Source: Alistipes sp. An66
GTDB taxonomy: Bacteria > Bacteroidota > Bacteroidia > Bacteroidales > Rikenellaceae
Assembly: GCF_002161445.1 (NCBI RefSeq)
Contig: NZ_NFHT01000006.1
Location: 104,749-168,748 of the forward strand
Direction: 5' to 3'
DNA: 64,000 nt
This document shows, one piece after another, positions 1 through 8,499 of this stretch. Every line of letters begins with the position of its first letter. Position 1 is the stretch's first letter. Position numbers and translations under genes: made by a program. The notes beneath the pieces were generated by a model. The model worked only from the letters and a program-made list of their open reading frames with translations, had not been told where the DNA came from and did no database searches.

Positions 1-875
1 GCGTCGATGTTTAGGGTCACTTCGAGGAAGTTGGGCGCATAGCGCTGGAAGGGGAATATGGCCGAGTAGTAGAGCACGCACAGCAGGGCCACGAGCCAGA
101 ACATCTTGCTGCGGAAGATCAGACCGAGGTCGCGGATGTGGAACTCCTCGTCAGCGGATTTCTGCTCTTTGAGTTCACCGGCGGCGATGAGCTGGCGGTC
201 GAGTTTGCGGTCCATGTATACGAATACGGTGTAGCAGAGCAGGCCGACGACGAGCAGGGCGGTGCAGAAGGCCACGGGAGCGACGATCGACTTGTCGAAG
301 TGGTTGGAGATCATGGGCGAGATCCACATGACGGCGAAGACGCCCAGACGGGCGATGGCCATTTCGAGTCCCATGGCCAGCGCCATCTCCTTGCCTTCGA
401 ACCACTTGGCGATAGCCTTCGAGACGGTCGTGCCGGCCATTTCGCATCCGCATCCGAAGATCATGAATCCGAGCGACGCCATTTTTGCGCTTCCGGGGAA
501 TGCCACCCACCAGCTGTCGAGCCACGTGCAGAATGCCGTGGTCTGGAACCAGTCGGAGATGCCGACGAACTTGATCGAAGCGCCGATGACCATGAGCGAC
601 GCGGAGAGGAGACCCGTGAATCGGATTCCCATCTTGTCGAGGATGATTCCTGCGAAGATCAGGAAGAAGACGAAGACGTTGAGGAAGTATTCCGAAGCGG
701 CATAGGTTCCGAACGTTCCGCTGTCCCAGCCGCGGGCCGACTCGATGAGGGATTTGAGCGGGGACATGACGTCCACGAACATGTATCCGAAGAACATCAT
801 CAGGGCGATGAGCACCAGAGCCGTCCATCGGGCCGCGGGCGAATCGTTGAGTTTGCGTTGGATAGTTGCTGTCAT
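1..875 (-). CDS. MFS transporter, MFSD1-like (3' end outside window)
   Basis: The first 291 residues of a major facilitator superfamily permease are visible; the gene runs off the left edge. The N-terminus (MTATIQRKLNDSPAARW) is followed by hydrophobic helices separated by short polar loops, as in the N-terminal six-helix half of MFS proteins. The segment around WFEGKEMALAMGLEMAIARLG is the kind of central motif found in bacterial proteins related to MFSD1-type transporters, several of which move small peptides or organic anions. The substrate cannot be read from sequence. The visible part ends in a predicted cytoplasmic loop and the start of the second half. The TPR gene lies 16 bases upstream on the same strand, so the two may be cotranscribed. 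Confidence 0.8.
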   Translation of the reverse strand, partial: MTATIQRKLNDSPAARWTALVLIALMMFFGYMFVDVMSPLKSLIESARGWDSGTFGTYAASEYFLNVFVFFLIFAGIILDKMGIRFTGLLSASLMVIGASIKFVGISDWFQTTAFCTWLDSWWVAFPGSAKMASLGFMIFGCGCEMAGTTVSKAIAKWFEGKEMALAMGLEMAIARLGVFAVMWISPMISNHFDKSIVAPVAFCTALLVVGLLCYTVFVYMDRKLDRQLIAAGELKEQKSADEEFHIRDLGLIFRSKMFWLVALLCVLYYSAIFPFQRYAPNFLEVTLNID

Positions 876-891
876 ATTTGCAGGGTTTGAA

Positions 892-2880
892 TTAGTTTTC
901 GAGATTCGCATAGCGTTTGAGCACTTCGTACGCTTCGGTGATTCCGAGTTCGCCGGCCTTCGAGAGGTCGAGACACCCCTTCCGGGTATCCTTCATGAAG
1001 ATCTGGATGACGCCGCGGTTGTAGTATGCCTCGGCGAAGGCGGGGTTCAGGGCGATGGCCTTCGAGTAGTCCTCGTAGGCTTCTGGGAGGCTGCCCGACA
1101 GGGCACGGAGGTTGGCGCGGTTGTAGTATGCTTCGGCGAAGTCGGGGAAGAGTTTGACGGCCTTGTTGAGGTCGGCGACGGCCTCGTCGTAGCTGTACGT
1201 TCGTTTCGAGTTGTTGTTCAGCCGGTTTGCGGGATCGGAGTCGATCGAGATCCGCTGGTATGAGTTGTCGATCGAGGAGATGAAGTCGATCATTTCGGCG
1301 CGTGTGGTCGACCGGTTCAGATAGAGGAAGGGGTTCGAGGGGTTCTGCTCGATTGCCGTCGAGAAGGTGTTCACCGAGTTGGTGTACTGCTTGATGAGGG
1401 CCTGCGAGACGCCCCGTTCGAAGAGCCGCGGCCACGACGCATCGCCGGCTTTGAGCCGCCGGACATACTCCTTGTCGAGCATGACGAGCGTATCGGGCGC
1501 GATGTTGCTTTCGCGGCACGAGAGGGCGAGCCACGGGTTTCCGATCCGTTTCTTGAAGTCCTCGATGCGTTGCAGACGGAAGGCCTTGACGTCGGGCAGC
1601 GTGTCGGGACGCATGAGCGTGAATTTGAACAGGGGCAGCAGACGCATCTCCTCGTGTCCGCCGTTGTGGCCGGTGATCCGGTCGAAGCTGCTGCCGGCGA
1701 ATTTGCTGTCGAACGACAGCAGGCGGTCGAATCGCTGGGTGGTGTCGGCGAAGATCGAGTAGGTGCTGTCGCTCAACCGCGAACGGTATTCGGCGATTTT
1801 GCGCCGTGCGGTTTCGCGGTCGCTGCGGGCGCCCTGGGGGTCGCGGAGGAGTTCGCGCAGCTGCCCGCGGTAGATGTATGCGTTGGCGAAGTCGGGATAG
1901 AGTTCGATGGCCGAGGTGTAGTCCTTGACGGCCTCTTCGATTTCCCCCAGCTGGGCGTGCACGCCGGCGCGGTTGTAGTATACGAGGACGTTGTTCGGCG
2001 AGTAGAGCGCCACGCGGTCGTAGTCTTCCAGTGCGCGGTTGTAGTCACCGATCTGGGTGCGGAGCATGGCGCGGTTGAAGTAGGTGAGCGAGTTGGTCGA
2101 GTCGAGCTGGATCACGCGGTCGAAGTCGGCCAGGGCCTGCATCGGGCGGTTGGTGGCGTTGTAGACCAGCGCGCGGTTGAAGAACGAGAGCAGATACGTT
2201 GAATCGCACTCGATGGCCTTGTTGAAATCGGCCTCGGCCTCGGCATAGCGCTCCTGATCGAGATAGAGTCCTCCGCGGCGGTTGTATCCGTTTGGGTTTT
2301 CGCGGTTGGTGCGGATGGCGGTGTTGAAGTTTTCGTAGGCCCGGGTGGTGTCTTTGAGGTGGAGGTAGCTCAACCCGCGGCAGATGAAGGCGTCGGCGAC
2401 CTTGTTCTCCTGGCGGATGAATTTGTCGAAATCCTCGATGGCCTCCTTGAACTGCTGGTTCAGCAGGCGCGTGACACCTCGGCTGTAATAGGGGCCGGGG
2501 AGGTCGGGGCGCAGTTCGATGGCCTCGCGGAAGTCCTGCAAGGCGTCGTCGTAGTTTCCCAGGCGCGAGCGGGTGATGGCGCGGTAGGTGTAGGCCTGCG
2601 TGTAGACGGGGTTGAGGCGGATGGCGGTGGAGAAGTCCTCCTCGGCGCCGAGCAGGTCGTCGAGGTTGTACTTGGCGATACCGCGCAGGAAGTAACCCTC
2701 GAAGGCGTCCTCGTCGAAGCGCAGCAGGATGTTGAGCGTGCGGATGGCCTCCTGATAGTCGTTGTTCATCATGCACGAGCGGCCCATCCAGAAGAAATAC
2801 TCCCGGTTGTACTGGGCACGGGCCTGCGGGCTGCACAGCAGTGCGATGCCTGCCAGGATGGCGATGATGAACTTCCGCAT
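892..2880 (-). CDS. Secreted tetratricopeptide repeat protein
   Basis: A 662-residue protein with a Sec signal peptide (MRKFIIAILAGIALLCSPQARA, then Q), so probably periplasmic or outer-membrane associated. The rest is mostly TPR units of the A-x-x-Y-x-N-R/R-G type: about nine in residues 30-370 and about four more at the C-terminus (after roughly residue 480), separated by a less regular linker around residues 370-470. TPR arrays act as protein-protein scaffolds; no enzymatic domain is seen, and the partner is unknown. The ATG at 2880 was preferred to an in-frame TTG 21 bases upstream because it places the signal peptide at the N-terminus. Confidence 0.85.
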   Translation of the reverse strand: MRKFIIAILAGIALLCSPQARAQYNREYFFWMGRSCMMNNDYQEAIRTLNILLRFDEDAFEGYFLRGIAKYNLDDLLGAEEDFSTAIRLNPVYTQAYTYRAITRSRLGNYDDALQDFREAIELRPDLPGPYYSRGVTRLLNQQFKEAIEDFDKFIRQENKVADAFICRGLSYLHLKDTTRAYENFNTAIRTNRENPNGYNRRGGLYLDQERYAEAEADFNKAIECDSTYLLSFFNRALVYNATNRPMQALADFDRVIQLDSTNSLTYFNRAMLRTQIGDYNRALEDYDRVALYSPNNVLVYYNRAGVHAQLGEIEEAVKDYTSAIELYPDFANAYIYRGQLRELLRDPQGARSDRETARRKIAEYRSRLSDSTYSIFADTTQRFDRLLSFDSKFAGSSFDRITGHNGGHEEMRLLPLFKFTLMRPDTLPDVKAFRLQRIEDFKKRIGNPWLALSCRESNIAPDTLVMLDKEYVRRLKAGDASWPRLFERGVSQALIKQYTNSVNTFSTAIEQNPSNPFLYLNRSTTRAEMIDFISSIDNSYQRISIDSDPANRLNNNSKRTYSYDEAVADLNKAVKLFPDFAEAYYNRANLRALSGSLPEAYEDYSKAIALNPAFAEAYYNRGVIQIFMKDTRKGCLDLSKAGELGITEAYEVLKRYANLEN

Positions 2881-2985
2881 TTTTCCGATCTTTTGTTTCA
2901 AACGACCTTTCGCGCCGCTTTATTGTCCGATTTTTTCAGTCCGTCGTTCTGTTTCCGTTCTGTTCCCGGGGCCGGATTCCGCACC

Positions 2986-2993
2986 GGGGGGGG
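2986..2993. repeat. G8 homopolymer, intergenic
   Basis: Run of eight G in the 153-base gap between the era stop codon and the TPR gene start. It is one of six runs of eight or more G/C in the window and may be prone to slippage. Confidence 0.6.
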
Positions 2994-3033
2994 CTTTGGC
3001 GATAGTCCTGCGGTCCCGGGTGCCGGTCGGTCG

Positions 3034-3915
3034 TTACTCCGGGTCGTATCCGAATTGTTTGAGTTGCCGTTCGTTGTTGCGCCAGTCGTCGCTGACCTTG
3101 ACGAAGAGTTGGAGGAACACCTTCTTTCCGAGGAACTGTTCGAGGTCCTCGCGTGCGGCCTGCCCGACGCGTTTGAGGCGTTCGCCCTTGTGTCCGATAA
3201 CGATTCCCTTCTGGGAATCGCGTGCGACGTGGATCGTGGCGGCGATTCGGTCGATGGCGGGCTCCTCCTTGTAGGCGTCGATTGCGATTTCGCAGCAGTA
3301 GGGGATCTCCTTGTCGTAGAATCGGAGGATCTTCTCGCGGATGATCTCCGAGGCGAAGAAGCGCAGGGTTTTGTCCGTGAGTGTATCCTTCGGATAGAAG
3401 GCGGGGCCTTCGGGGAGGAGTTCGAGGATGGTCCGGAAGAGTCCCTCGATGTTGAACTGCTCGCGGGCCGAGACGGGGACGATGCGGGCCTCGGGGAGGG
3501 TTTCGTGCCACCGGGCGACCAGGGCATCGAGCGCTGCGGGATTCGAGAGGTCGATCTTGTTGACGACGACGATGGTGGGGATGGCACTGCGGCGGATGTT
3601 TTCGAGGATTTCGGCCGAGCGGTCGCTCTGCTCGACGGTATCGGTGACGTAGAGGATGACGTCGGCGTCGGTGAGCGCGCCGTTGACGAACTTCATCATC
3701 GACTCCTGCAACTTGTAGGCGGGTTTCAGAATGCCCGGGGTGTCGGAGTAGACGATCTGGAAGTCGTCTCCGGAGACGATCCCGAGAATCCGGTGCCGGG
3801 TGGTCTGGGCCTTTGCGGTGATGATGGAGAGGCGTTCTCCGACCAGCGCGTTCATGAGTGTGGATTTCCCGACGTTGGGATTTCCGATGATATTTACGAA
3901 GCCCGATTTGTGCAT
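3034..3915 (-). CDS. era: GTPase Era
   Basis: Era is an essential GTPase that binds the 3' end of 16S rRNA during 30S subunit maturation. The 293-residue length is normal. The G motifs are all present: P-loop GNPNVGKS (residues 11-18), DTPG (58-61), NKID (119-122) and a VSA G5 motif near 148. The C-terminal KH domain has its loop at GHKGERLKR (241-249). The ATG at 3915 gives the usual start three residues before the GTPase fold. A minus-strand TACCTTTG box lies at 3943-3936, about 20 bases upstream of the start codon, and can serve as the -7 element. Confidence 0.97.
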   Translation of the reverse strand: MHKSGFVNIIGNPNVGKSTLMNALVGERLSIITAKAQTTRHRILGIVSGDDFQIVYSDTPGILKPAYKLQESMMKFVNGALTDADVILYVTDTVEQSDRSAEILENIRRSAIPTIVVVNKIDLSNPAALDALVARWHETLPEARIVPVSAREQFNIEGLFRTILELLPEGPAFYPKDTLTDKTLRFFASEIIREKILRFYDKEIPYCCEIAIDAYKEEPAIDRIAATIHVARDSQKGIVIGHKGERLKRVGQAAREDLEQFLGKKVFLQLFVKVSDDWRNNERQLKQFGYDPE

Positions 3916-3935
3916 GAATAGTCTTTTTTGATTTT

Positions 3936-3943
3936 CAAAGGTA
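3936..3943 (-). promoter_or_regulatory. -7 box for era
   Basis: The minus strand reads TACCTTTG, matching the Bacteroidota TAnnTTTG -7 consensus, about 20 bases upstream of the era ATG. No clear TTTG -33 element is seen. Confidence 0.45.
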
Positions 3944-4190
3944 GAAAATTATTCGATTTTTTCCTATATTTGACCAATACAAACACATAAAACAGTTGCC
4001 TATGAAGTGATAAAGATTTGAATTTCAGTTTTACGAGAACTAATTCAGTTTCACCACATGAAGCGTCGACGCAAATAGTGATCTCAATCATGCATTCAGA
4101 ATTTGGATGTTTTGAATTGCGGAGATGAATTAGGGTGAAGTGTCTATCATTTTTGGAGGTGGTTATTTTTGAACTATTTATGAATGATTA

Positions 4191-5561
4191 ATGGTTAAGA
4201 ATATGAAGAAATTAATCTCTTTGCTGAATATGCTTTTGTTATTGAGCCTTGTCTTGCAAGCACAAGCGCAGGTTCAAGATCATTTGATACGAGTAAAACG
4301 TTTCCATGATTATGGACGTGATTATCTGACGATAATAGATCCCAAATTATATGTGGATCCGGTCGGAATGGTAACTCGTATTTATGGTTATAATTTTTAT
4401 TCTCTTCAAGATGATCCTGTTACAATAGGTATTGGATATCTGGTTAAGGAAATCAACGGTCGCTCGACGAAAGAAATGGATGAGGACGAATTCTATCAAA
4501 TTCTTGATAATCATCGTGATAGCGTGTTGCTTACTCTTTGGAAAAATTGTTCGACGAAGCCATATCAAATCGTGCTTCATGAGACAAAAAGGCCGGATTT
4601 ATTCAATCTTTTGGGGATTACCTCGTCAGACTTTCTCAAAGCTCGGGATATTACCCCTGATTATATGAAGAACAGGATGGATAAACGAAAAAAAGAATTT
4701 GATAGAACAAAGACATATTGTACAGAATTAATTGATAAGGATTTTGATTGGTTTTTTGTGTCAACATATGATTTTATGCTTGAAGGGAATGATCCGTTAA
4801 TGGATAAAACCATATTGGAGCACTTTGTTTCCTGCGGATTGCCTTCGCATTGGAAACGAGATACAGAACATCCAGATGTTTTAATCTCTATTTCGAAGAA
4901 TGCGGATGAAACTATCTCGTCCACTTATGTTCCACCAACGAGTCGTGTGGTAAATACGGGAAGTAAGATGACATCTCAATACAATTTTTTGTCAAAGGGT
5001 TATGATTACATAACCAGACAACAGAATCGAGTGATTCATGAAGGGGGATATACGGAAACGACAAAAGATACGAATATTTTTCTGGAACTTTCTATTCTGG
5101 ATACCAAGCGGATTGATGATCCGAATCAGACTACACCACCCATTATCTGGCAGATGACACTAAAACGACATGTGTTGAATGCGGATTTCAATATTCTGGA
5201 TGAATATATGGCTTATGCATCTTGGTCTGCAAAAATTCCTACTGTATATGATCGACCTGTCCATAAATCTATAACAGCTTATTATTCCAATGTCGAAATG
5301 TCAGGACGAACGATAGTGTCTATAAGAGAAAATAGTTCGGCGCAGAAGATGGGTTTACAGGTTGGCGATGAGTTTATAAAAGGGAAAGCAGGGAAAAAAT
5401 GGGTAACAGATTTGGGAACAATCAACTCTTATTTCCATTATAATTGCAGTTATAAGGTAAGGCGAAATGGCAAAATTGTAATAGTGAATGGTACGGTGTG
5501 CAATTTATATGGCGATATAATATTTAAATATTGGTTACCATCATCCAGATTTGAGAATTAG
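4191..5561 (+). CDS. Secreted protein with two PDZ-like segments, AT-rich
   Basis: A 456-residue protein of unknown function. It starts with a signal peptide (MKKLISLLNMLLLLSLVLQAQA; the ATG at 4203 is an equally good start). Two regions look PDZ-like: residues about 80-125, with the GYLVKEINGRS core, and residues about 375-440, with GRTIVSIRENSSAQKMGLQ followed by VGDEFIKG. Between them is an unrecognised region rich in aromatic and charged residues. PDZ folds usually bind C-terminal peptides in the periplasm, but no protease domain accompanies them here. The gene is visibly AT-rich against GC-rich neighbours and uses A/T-ending codons, which suggests acquisition by transfer between era and ffh. 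A strong hairpin begins at its stop codon. Confidence 0.75.
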   Translation: MVKNMKKLISLLNMLLLLSLVLQAQAQVQDHLIRVKRFHDYGRDYLTIIDPKLYVDPVGMVTRIYGYNFYSLQDDPVTIGIGYLVKEINGRSTKEMDEDEFYQILDNHRDSVLLTLWKNCSTKPYQIVLHETKRPDLFNLLGITSSDFLKARDITPDYMKNRMDKRKKEFDRTKTYCTELIDKDFDWFFVSTYDFMLEGNDPLMDKTILEHFVSCGLPSHWKRDTEHPDVLISISKNADETISSTYVPPTSRVVNTGSKMTSQYNFLSKGYDYITRQQNRVIHEGGYTETTKDTNIFLELSILDTKRIDDPNQTTPPIIWQMTLKRHVLNADFNILDEYMAYASWSAKIPTVYDRPVHKSITAYYSNVEMSGRTIVSIRENSSAQKMGLQVGDEFIKGKAGKKWVTDLGTINSYFHYNCSYKVRRNGKIVIVNGTVCNLYGDIIFKYWLPSSRFEN

Positions 5562-5600
5562 AAACGAAAGGGACTGTTTACAGACAGTCCCTTTCGTTTC
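5561..5600. terminator. Bidirectional terminator between the PDZ-like gene and ffh
   Basis: A perfect 17-bp inverted repeat with a 6-base loop (TTACAG) starts at the last base of the stop codon of the plus-strand gene. The convergent ffh gene ends at 5617, so one hairpin can serve both. Confidence 0.85.
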
Positions 5601-5616
5601 TAAGATTGGAGAGCAA

Positions 5617-6948
5617 TTACCGCCGGCGCATCATGCCGGGCATCTTGGGCATTTTCAAGCCGCCGCCCGCCACGGCCTTCATCATCTTGCGCGTATCCTC
5701 GAACTGCTTCATCAGACGGTTGACGTCGGCCATGGTCGTTCCCGAGCCTTTGGCGATGCGTTCGCGGCGCCGGGCGTTGATGATCTCGGGGTGTTCGCGC
5801 TCGGCGGGGGTCATCGACGAGATGATCGCTTCGGTCTGCTTGAAGACGTCGTCCGGGATGTCGACGTTCTTCAACATCTTGCCCATGCCGGGCAGCATCG
5901 AGGCCAGATCTTTCAGATTACCCATCTTCTTGATCTGCTGGATCTGTGCGATGAAGTCGTTGAAGTTGAACTGGTCCTTGACGAGTTTCTTTTTGAGTTT
6001 GCGTGCCTCCTCCTCGTCGAACTGCTCCTGGGCGCGCTCGACGAGCGAGACGACGTCGCCCATGCCGAGGATGCGGTCGGCCATGCGCTCCGGGTGGAAT
6101 ACCTGCAAGGCATCCATCTTTTCGCCGCTGGAAATGAATTTCAGGGGCTTGTTGACCACCGAGCGGATCGAGATGGCGGCACCGCCGCGCGTATCGCCGT
6201 CGAGTTTGGTGAGGACCACGCCGTCGAAGTCGAGCCGGTCGTTGAACTCCCGGGCCGTGTTGACGGCATCCTGACCGGTCATGGCGTCGACGACGAACAG
6301 CGTCTCCGAGGGTTTGACGGCGGCCTTGATGGCCGTAATCTCCTGCATCATGGCCTCGTCGACGGCCAGACGTCCGGCCGTATCGACGATCACGACGTTG
6401 TAACTCTTCTGCCGGGCGTATCGGATGGCGTTTTCGGCGATCTGGACGGGATTCCGGTTCCCCTCCTCGGTGTAGACCTCGACGCCGATCTGACCGCCGA
6501 GGACCTTCAACTGGTCGATGGCCGCGGGGCGGTAGACGTCTCCGGCCACGAGCAGCACCTGGCGTCCCTTCTTGCTTTTGAGCATCGAGGCGAGTTTTCC
6601 GGAGAAGGTGGTCTTACCGGAACCTTGCAGACCGGCGATGAGGACGACGGCCGGCGTACCTTCGAGCCGGATGTCGGTGGCCGTACCGCCCATCAGGGCA
6701 GCGAGTTCGTCGCGGACGATCTTGGTCATCATCTGTCCGGGCTTGACGGCTTTGAGTACGTCCTGCCCGAGGGCTTTCTGCTTGACCTCGTCGGTGAAGG
6801 TCTTGGCGACCTTGTAGTTGACGTCGGCGTCGATCAGCGCGCGCCGGATCTCTTTGAGGGTTTCGGCGACGTTGATTTCGGTGATGCGGCCCTCGCCCTT
6901 GAGGATTTTGAACGACCGTTCGAGTTTGTCGGTCAGGTTTTCGAACAT
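5617..6948 (-). CDS. ffh: Signal recognition particle protein Ffh
   Basis: Ffh binds 4.5S RNA and signal sequences of nascent inner-membrane proteins and docks with FtsY. The 443-residue protein has the N domain (1-90), the G domain with P-loop GLQGSGKTT (106-114), DTAGR near 190 and TKLDGDTRGG near 250, and a methionine-rich M domain (after about 300) ending in GLKMPKMPGMMRRR. Everything expected is present. A minus-strand promoter with TAACTTTG at 6990-6983 and TTG at 7012-7010 (19-nt spacing) precedes it. Confidence 0.97.
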   Translation of the reverse strand: MFENLTDKLERSFKILKGEGRITEINVAETLKEIRRALIDADVNYKVAKTFTDEVKQKALGQDVLKAVKPGQMMTKIVRDELAALMGGTATDIRLEGTPAVVLIAGLQGSGKTTFSGKLASMLKSKKGRQVLLVAGDVYRPAAIDQLKVLGGQIGVEVYTEEGNRNPVQIAENAIRYARQKSYNVVIVDTAGRLAVDEAMMQEITAIKAAVKPSETLFVVDAMTGQDAVNTAREFNDRLDFDGVVLTKLDGDTRGGAAISIRSVVNKPLKFISSGEKMDALQVFHPERMADRILGMGDVVSLVERAQEQFDEEEARKLKKKLVKDQFNFNDFIAQIQQIKKMGNLKDLASMLPGMGKMLKNVDIPDDVFKQTEAIISSMTPAEREHPEIINARRRERIAKGSGTTMADVNRLMKQFEDTRKMMKAVAGGGLKMPKMPGMMRRR

Positions 6949-6982
6949 ATCTGTTTAAAATTTCGTGCGTTTGTATTTCGCG

Positions 6983-7012
6983 CAAAGTTAAGAAATAATT
7001 CAGAAAGCGCAA
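6983..7012 (-). promoter_or_regulatory. Promoter of ffh
   Basis: On the minus strand, TTG at 7012-7010, a 19-nt spacer and TAACTTTG at 6990-6983 match the Bacteroidota -33/-7 pattern, 35 bases upstream of the ffh start codon. Confidence 0.5.
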
Positions 7013-7056
7013 TCCGCGGGTTGAAATTTGTGACAGCAGGTCGGGGCCGTGCGACG

Positions 7057-7096
7057 AAAAACGGAGAGTCGGGTCATGGCCCGACTCTCCGTTTTT
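7057..7096 (-). terminator. Terminator at the end of the SusCD-protease locus
   Basis: 17-bp perfect stem (AAAAACGGAGAGTCGGG against its complement) with a 6-base loop and a T tract on the minus strand, 46 bases after the stop codon of the lipocalin-like lipoprotein. It marks the likely 3' end of the long minus-strand operon. Confidence 0.85.
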
Positions 7097-7141
7097 GCGG
7101 GAATCCATGTTCCGGACCGTTTTCCGGGTCCGGGCGGATGA

Positions 7142-7642
7142 TTACTCTTCGTCGTCCTGTTCGGCGTCGATCTGATCCTTGTACTGATCGAGGATCTCCT
7201 GGGGGATGCCGTCGCAGCGGACATAGAGCGAGACGTTGTCGGCATTGTCCGTAGCGATCCAGGTCATGCGGTCCGGGAAGAGGTTGCGGATGATGTATCG
7301 GTGTGTCCAGTCTCCGTTTTCGTAGTCGTACATGCCCCGGATGACCGAACCGAGCGACTCGTCGGTATAGAGGTTGTAGCTGCCGGTGATTCTGCGGGGT
7401 CCGAAGCTGTCGAGGTTCTGGTAGATGGTGAACTCCTTGCCGTTGCGGTAGGCGAGATCGATGTAGACGTAGCTGCCTTCGGCCAGTGCGGCTCCGTTGT
7501 TCCAGGATTCGAGCTTCCAGGTTCCGGAGATGTTGTAGAGCGACACTTCAAGACCGGGATCTTCGTAGCTCTTGTCGTCGTCGCATCCTGCGAAGGTTGC
7601 GGCAAGGATCAGCAGAAACGAGAATTTGAGTAGATTTTTCAT
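7142..7642 (-). CDS. Lipocalin-like lipoprotein
   Basis: A 166-residue lipoprotein of the small lipocalin-like type common in Bacteroidota. The lipobox LAATFAGC puts the lipidated Cys at residue 20, followed by DDDKSYED, an acidic stretch resembling the export signal for surface lipoproteins in this phylum. The mature part opens with SGTWKLESWNNG, the usual first strand of these beta-barrels, then alternating strands (FTIYQNLDSFGPRRITGSY, DRMTWIATDN). It is the last gene of the SusC-led locus, 5 bases after the DUF1573 gene. Ligand unknown; the barrel could bind a small hydrophobic molecule. The start at 7642 was chosen from the signal peptide. Confidence 0.75.
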   Translation of the reverse strand: MKNLLKFSFLLILAATFAGCDDDKSYEDPGLEVSLYNISGTWKLESWNNGAALAEGSYVYIDLAYRNGKEFTIYQNLDSFGPRRITGSYNLYTDESLGSVIRGMYDYENGDWTHRYIIRNLFPDRMTWIATDNADNVSLYVRCDGIPQEILDQYKDQIDAEQDDEE

Positions 7643-7647
7643 ATTTT

Positions 7648-8481
7648 TCACTTGTTGTTCACGGTTTTGGATTCGTTGTTGTCGGCGTCGATTCGGACGG
7701 TTACGGCACTTTTCCCGGGCGGGAGTCCCACGCCGCGGATGAATACCGGGATGCGTTCCGGAGCGCGGCCTGCCGCGGGGTCGAACCGCACGGTCAACTC
7801 GCCGATCGCACCCGGCAGGAGCTCCGCAGGGGAGAATTCTGCGCGGATGCAGGGGGGCAGGATCCGGGTGTCGATTCCGATCCGCAGGGTGTCGTTCCCG
7901 CCGTTGAGGCACTCGATGCTTTCGGCGGCGGGCGCCGTACCGGTGAAACGGATCACCTCCTGTTTGAGGAGCAGGTTGCCCCGGGCGTAGGGATAGGCAT
8001 AGGTCGGGCGGGCCGAGGGGATGACCTCTCCGGCGAGTTCGAGTGTGGCCGTCGGGGCGTTTTCGTCGAGCTGCGTGAAGAGGAAGATCTTCCTTGCGAA
8101 ACTTCCCGGATGCCCTTTGGGGTGGTAGGTCACCGTCACGGAGGCCTTTTCTCCGGGTTTCACGGGGCGCTTGTCGAAGGTCGGGACGGCACATCCGCAG
8201 GTGGTCCGCACGCGGGTGATGACCAGGGGCGTCTCTCCGTTGTTCCGCCACGTGAAGACGAAACTTTTCGGTCCGTCGTCCTCGCCGATCGGTCCGGTTT
8301 CGATCCGCGTGCGGTCGAAACGCATCGCCTGTGCACCATGGGCCAGTGCGGGTTGTGCCATGCTGTCGAGGCGCTCACGCGGAACGATGTGGAACTGCCC
8401 CCGGGCGGGACGTGCGGCGACGAGTGCCGCCGCCGTCCCGAGCGGGACCAGTACGTAACGTATGAAGCCTTGGTGCAGCAT
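7648..8481 (-). CDS. DUF1573 domain protein, secreted
   Basis: A 277-residue exported protein; a hydrophobic N-terminus (VLVPLGTAAALVAARPARG) acts as signal peptide and no lipobox is evident. Residues about 60-160 form a DUF1573 immunoglobulin-like domain, with the hallmark segment VITRVRTTCGCAVPTFDKRPVKPGE. A second beta-sandwich with similar spacing (ESIECLNGGNDTLRIGI) follows. DUF1573 proteins are abundant in Bacteroidota and their role is not known. It lies between the subtilase gene and the lipocalin-like gene in the same transcription unit. Confidence 0.8.
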   Translation of the reverse strand: MLHQGFIRYVLVPLGTAAALVAARPARGQFHIVPRERLDSMAQPALAHGAQAMRFDRTRIETGPIGEDDGPKSFVFTWRNNGETPLVITRVRTTCGCAVPTFDKRPVKPGEKASVTVTYHPKGHPGSFARKIFLFTQLDENAPTATLELAGEVIPSARPTYAYPYARGNLLLKQEVIRFTGTAPAAESIECLNGGNDTLRIGIDTRILPPCIRAEFSPAELLPGAIGELTVRFDPAAGRAPERIPVFIRGVGLPPGKSAVTVRIDADNNESKTVNNK

Positions 8482-8499
8482 GGTTTTTTCTTCGGGCTG

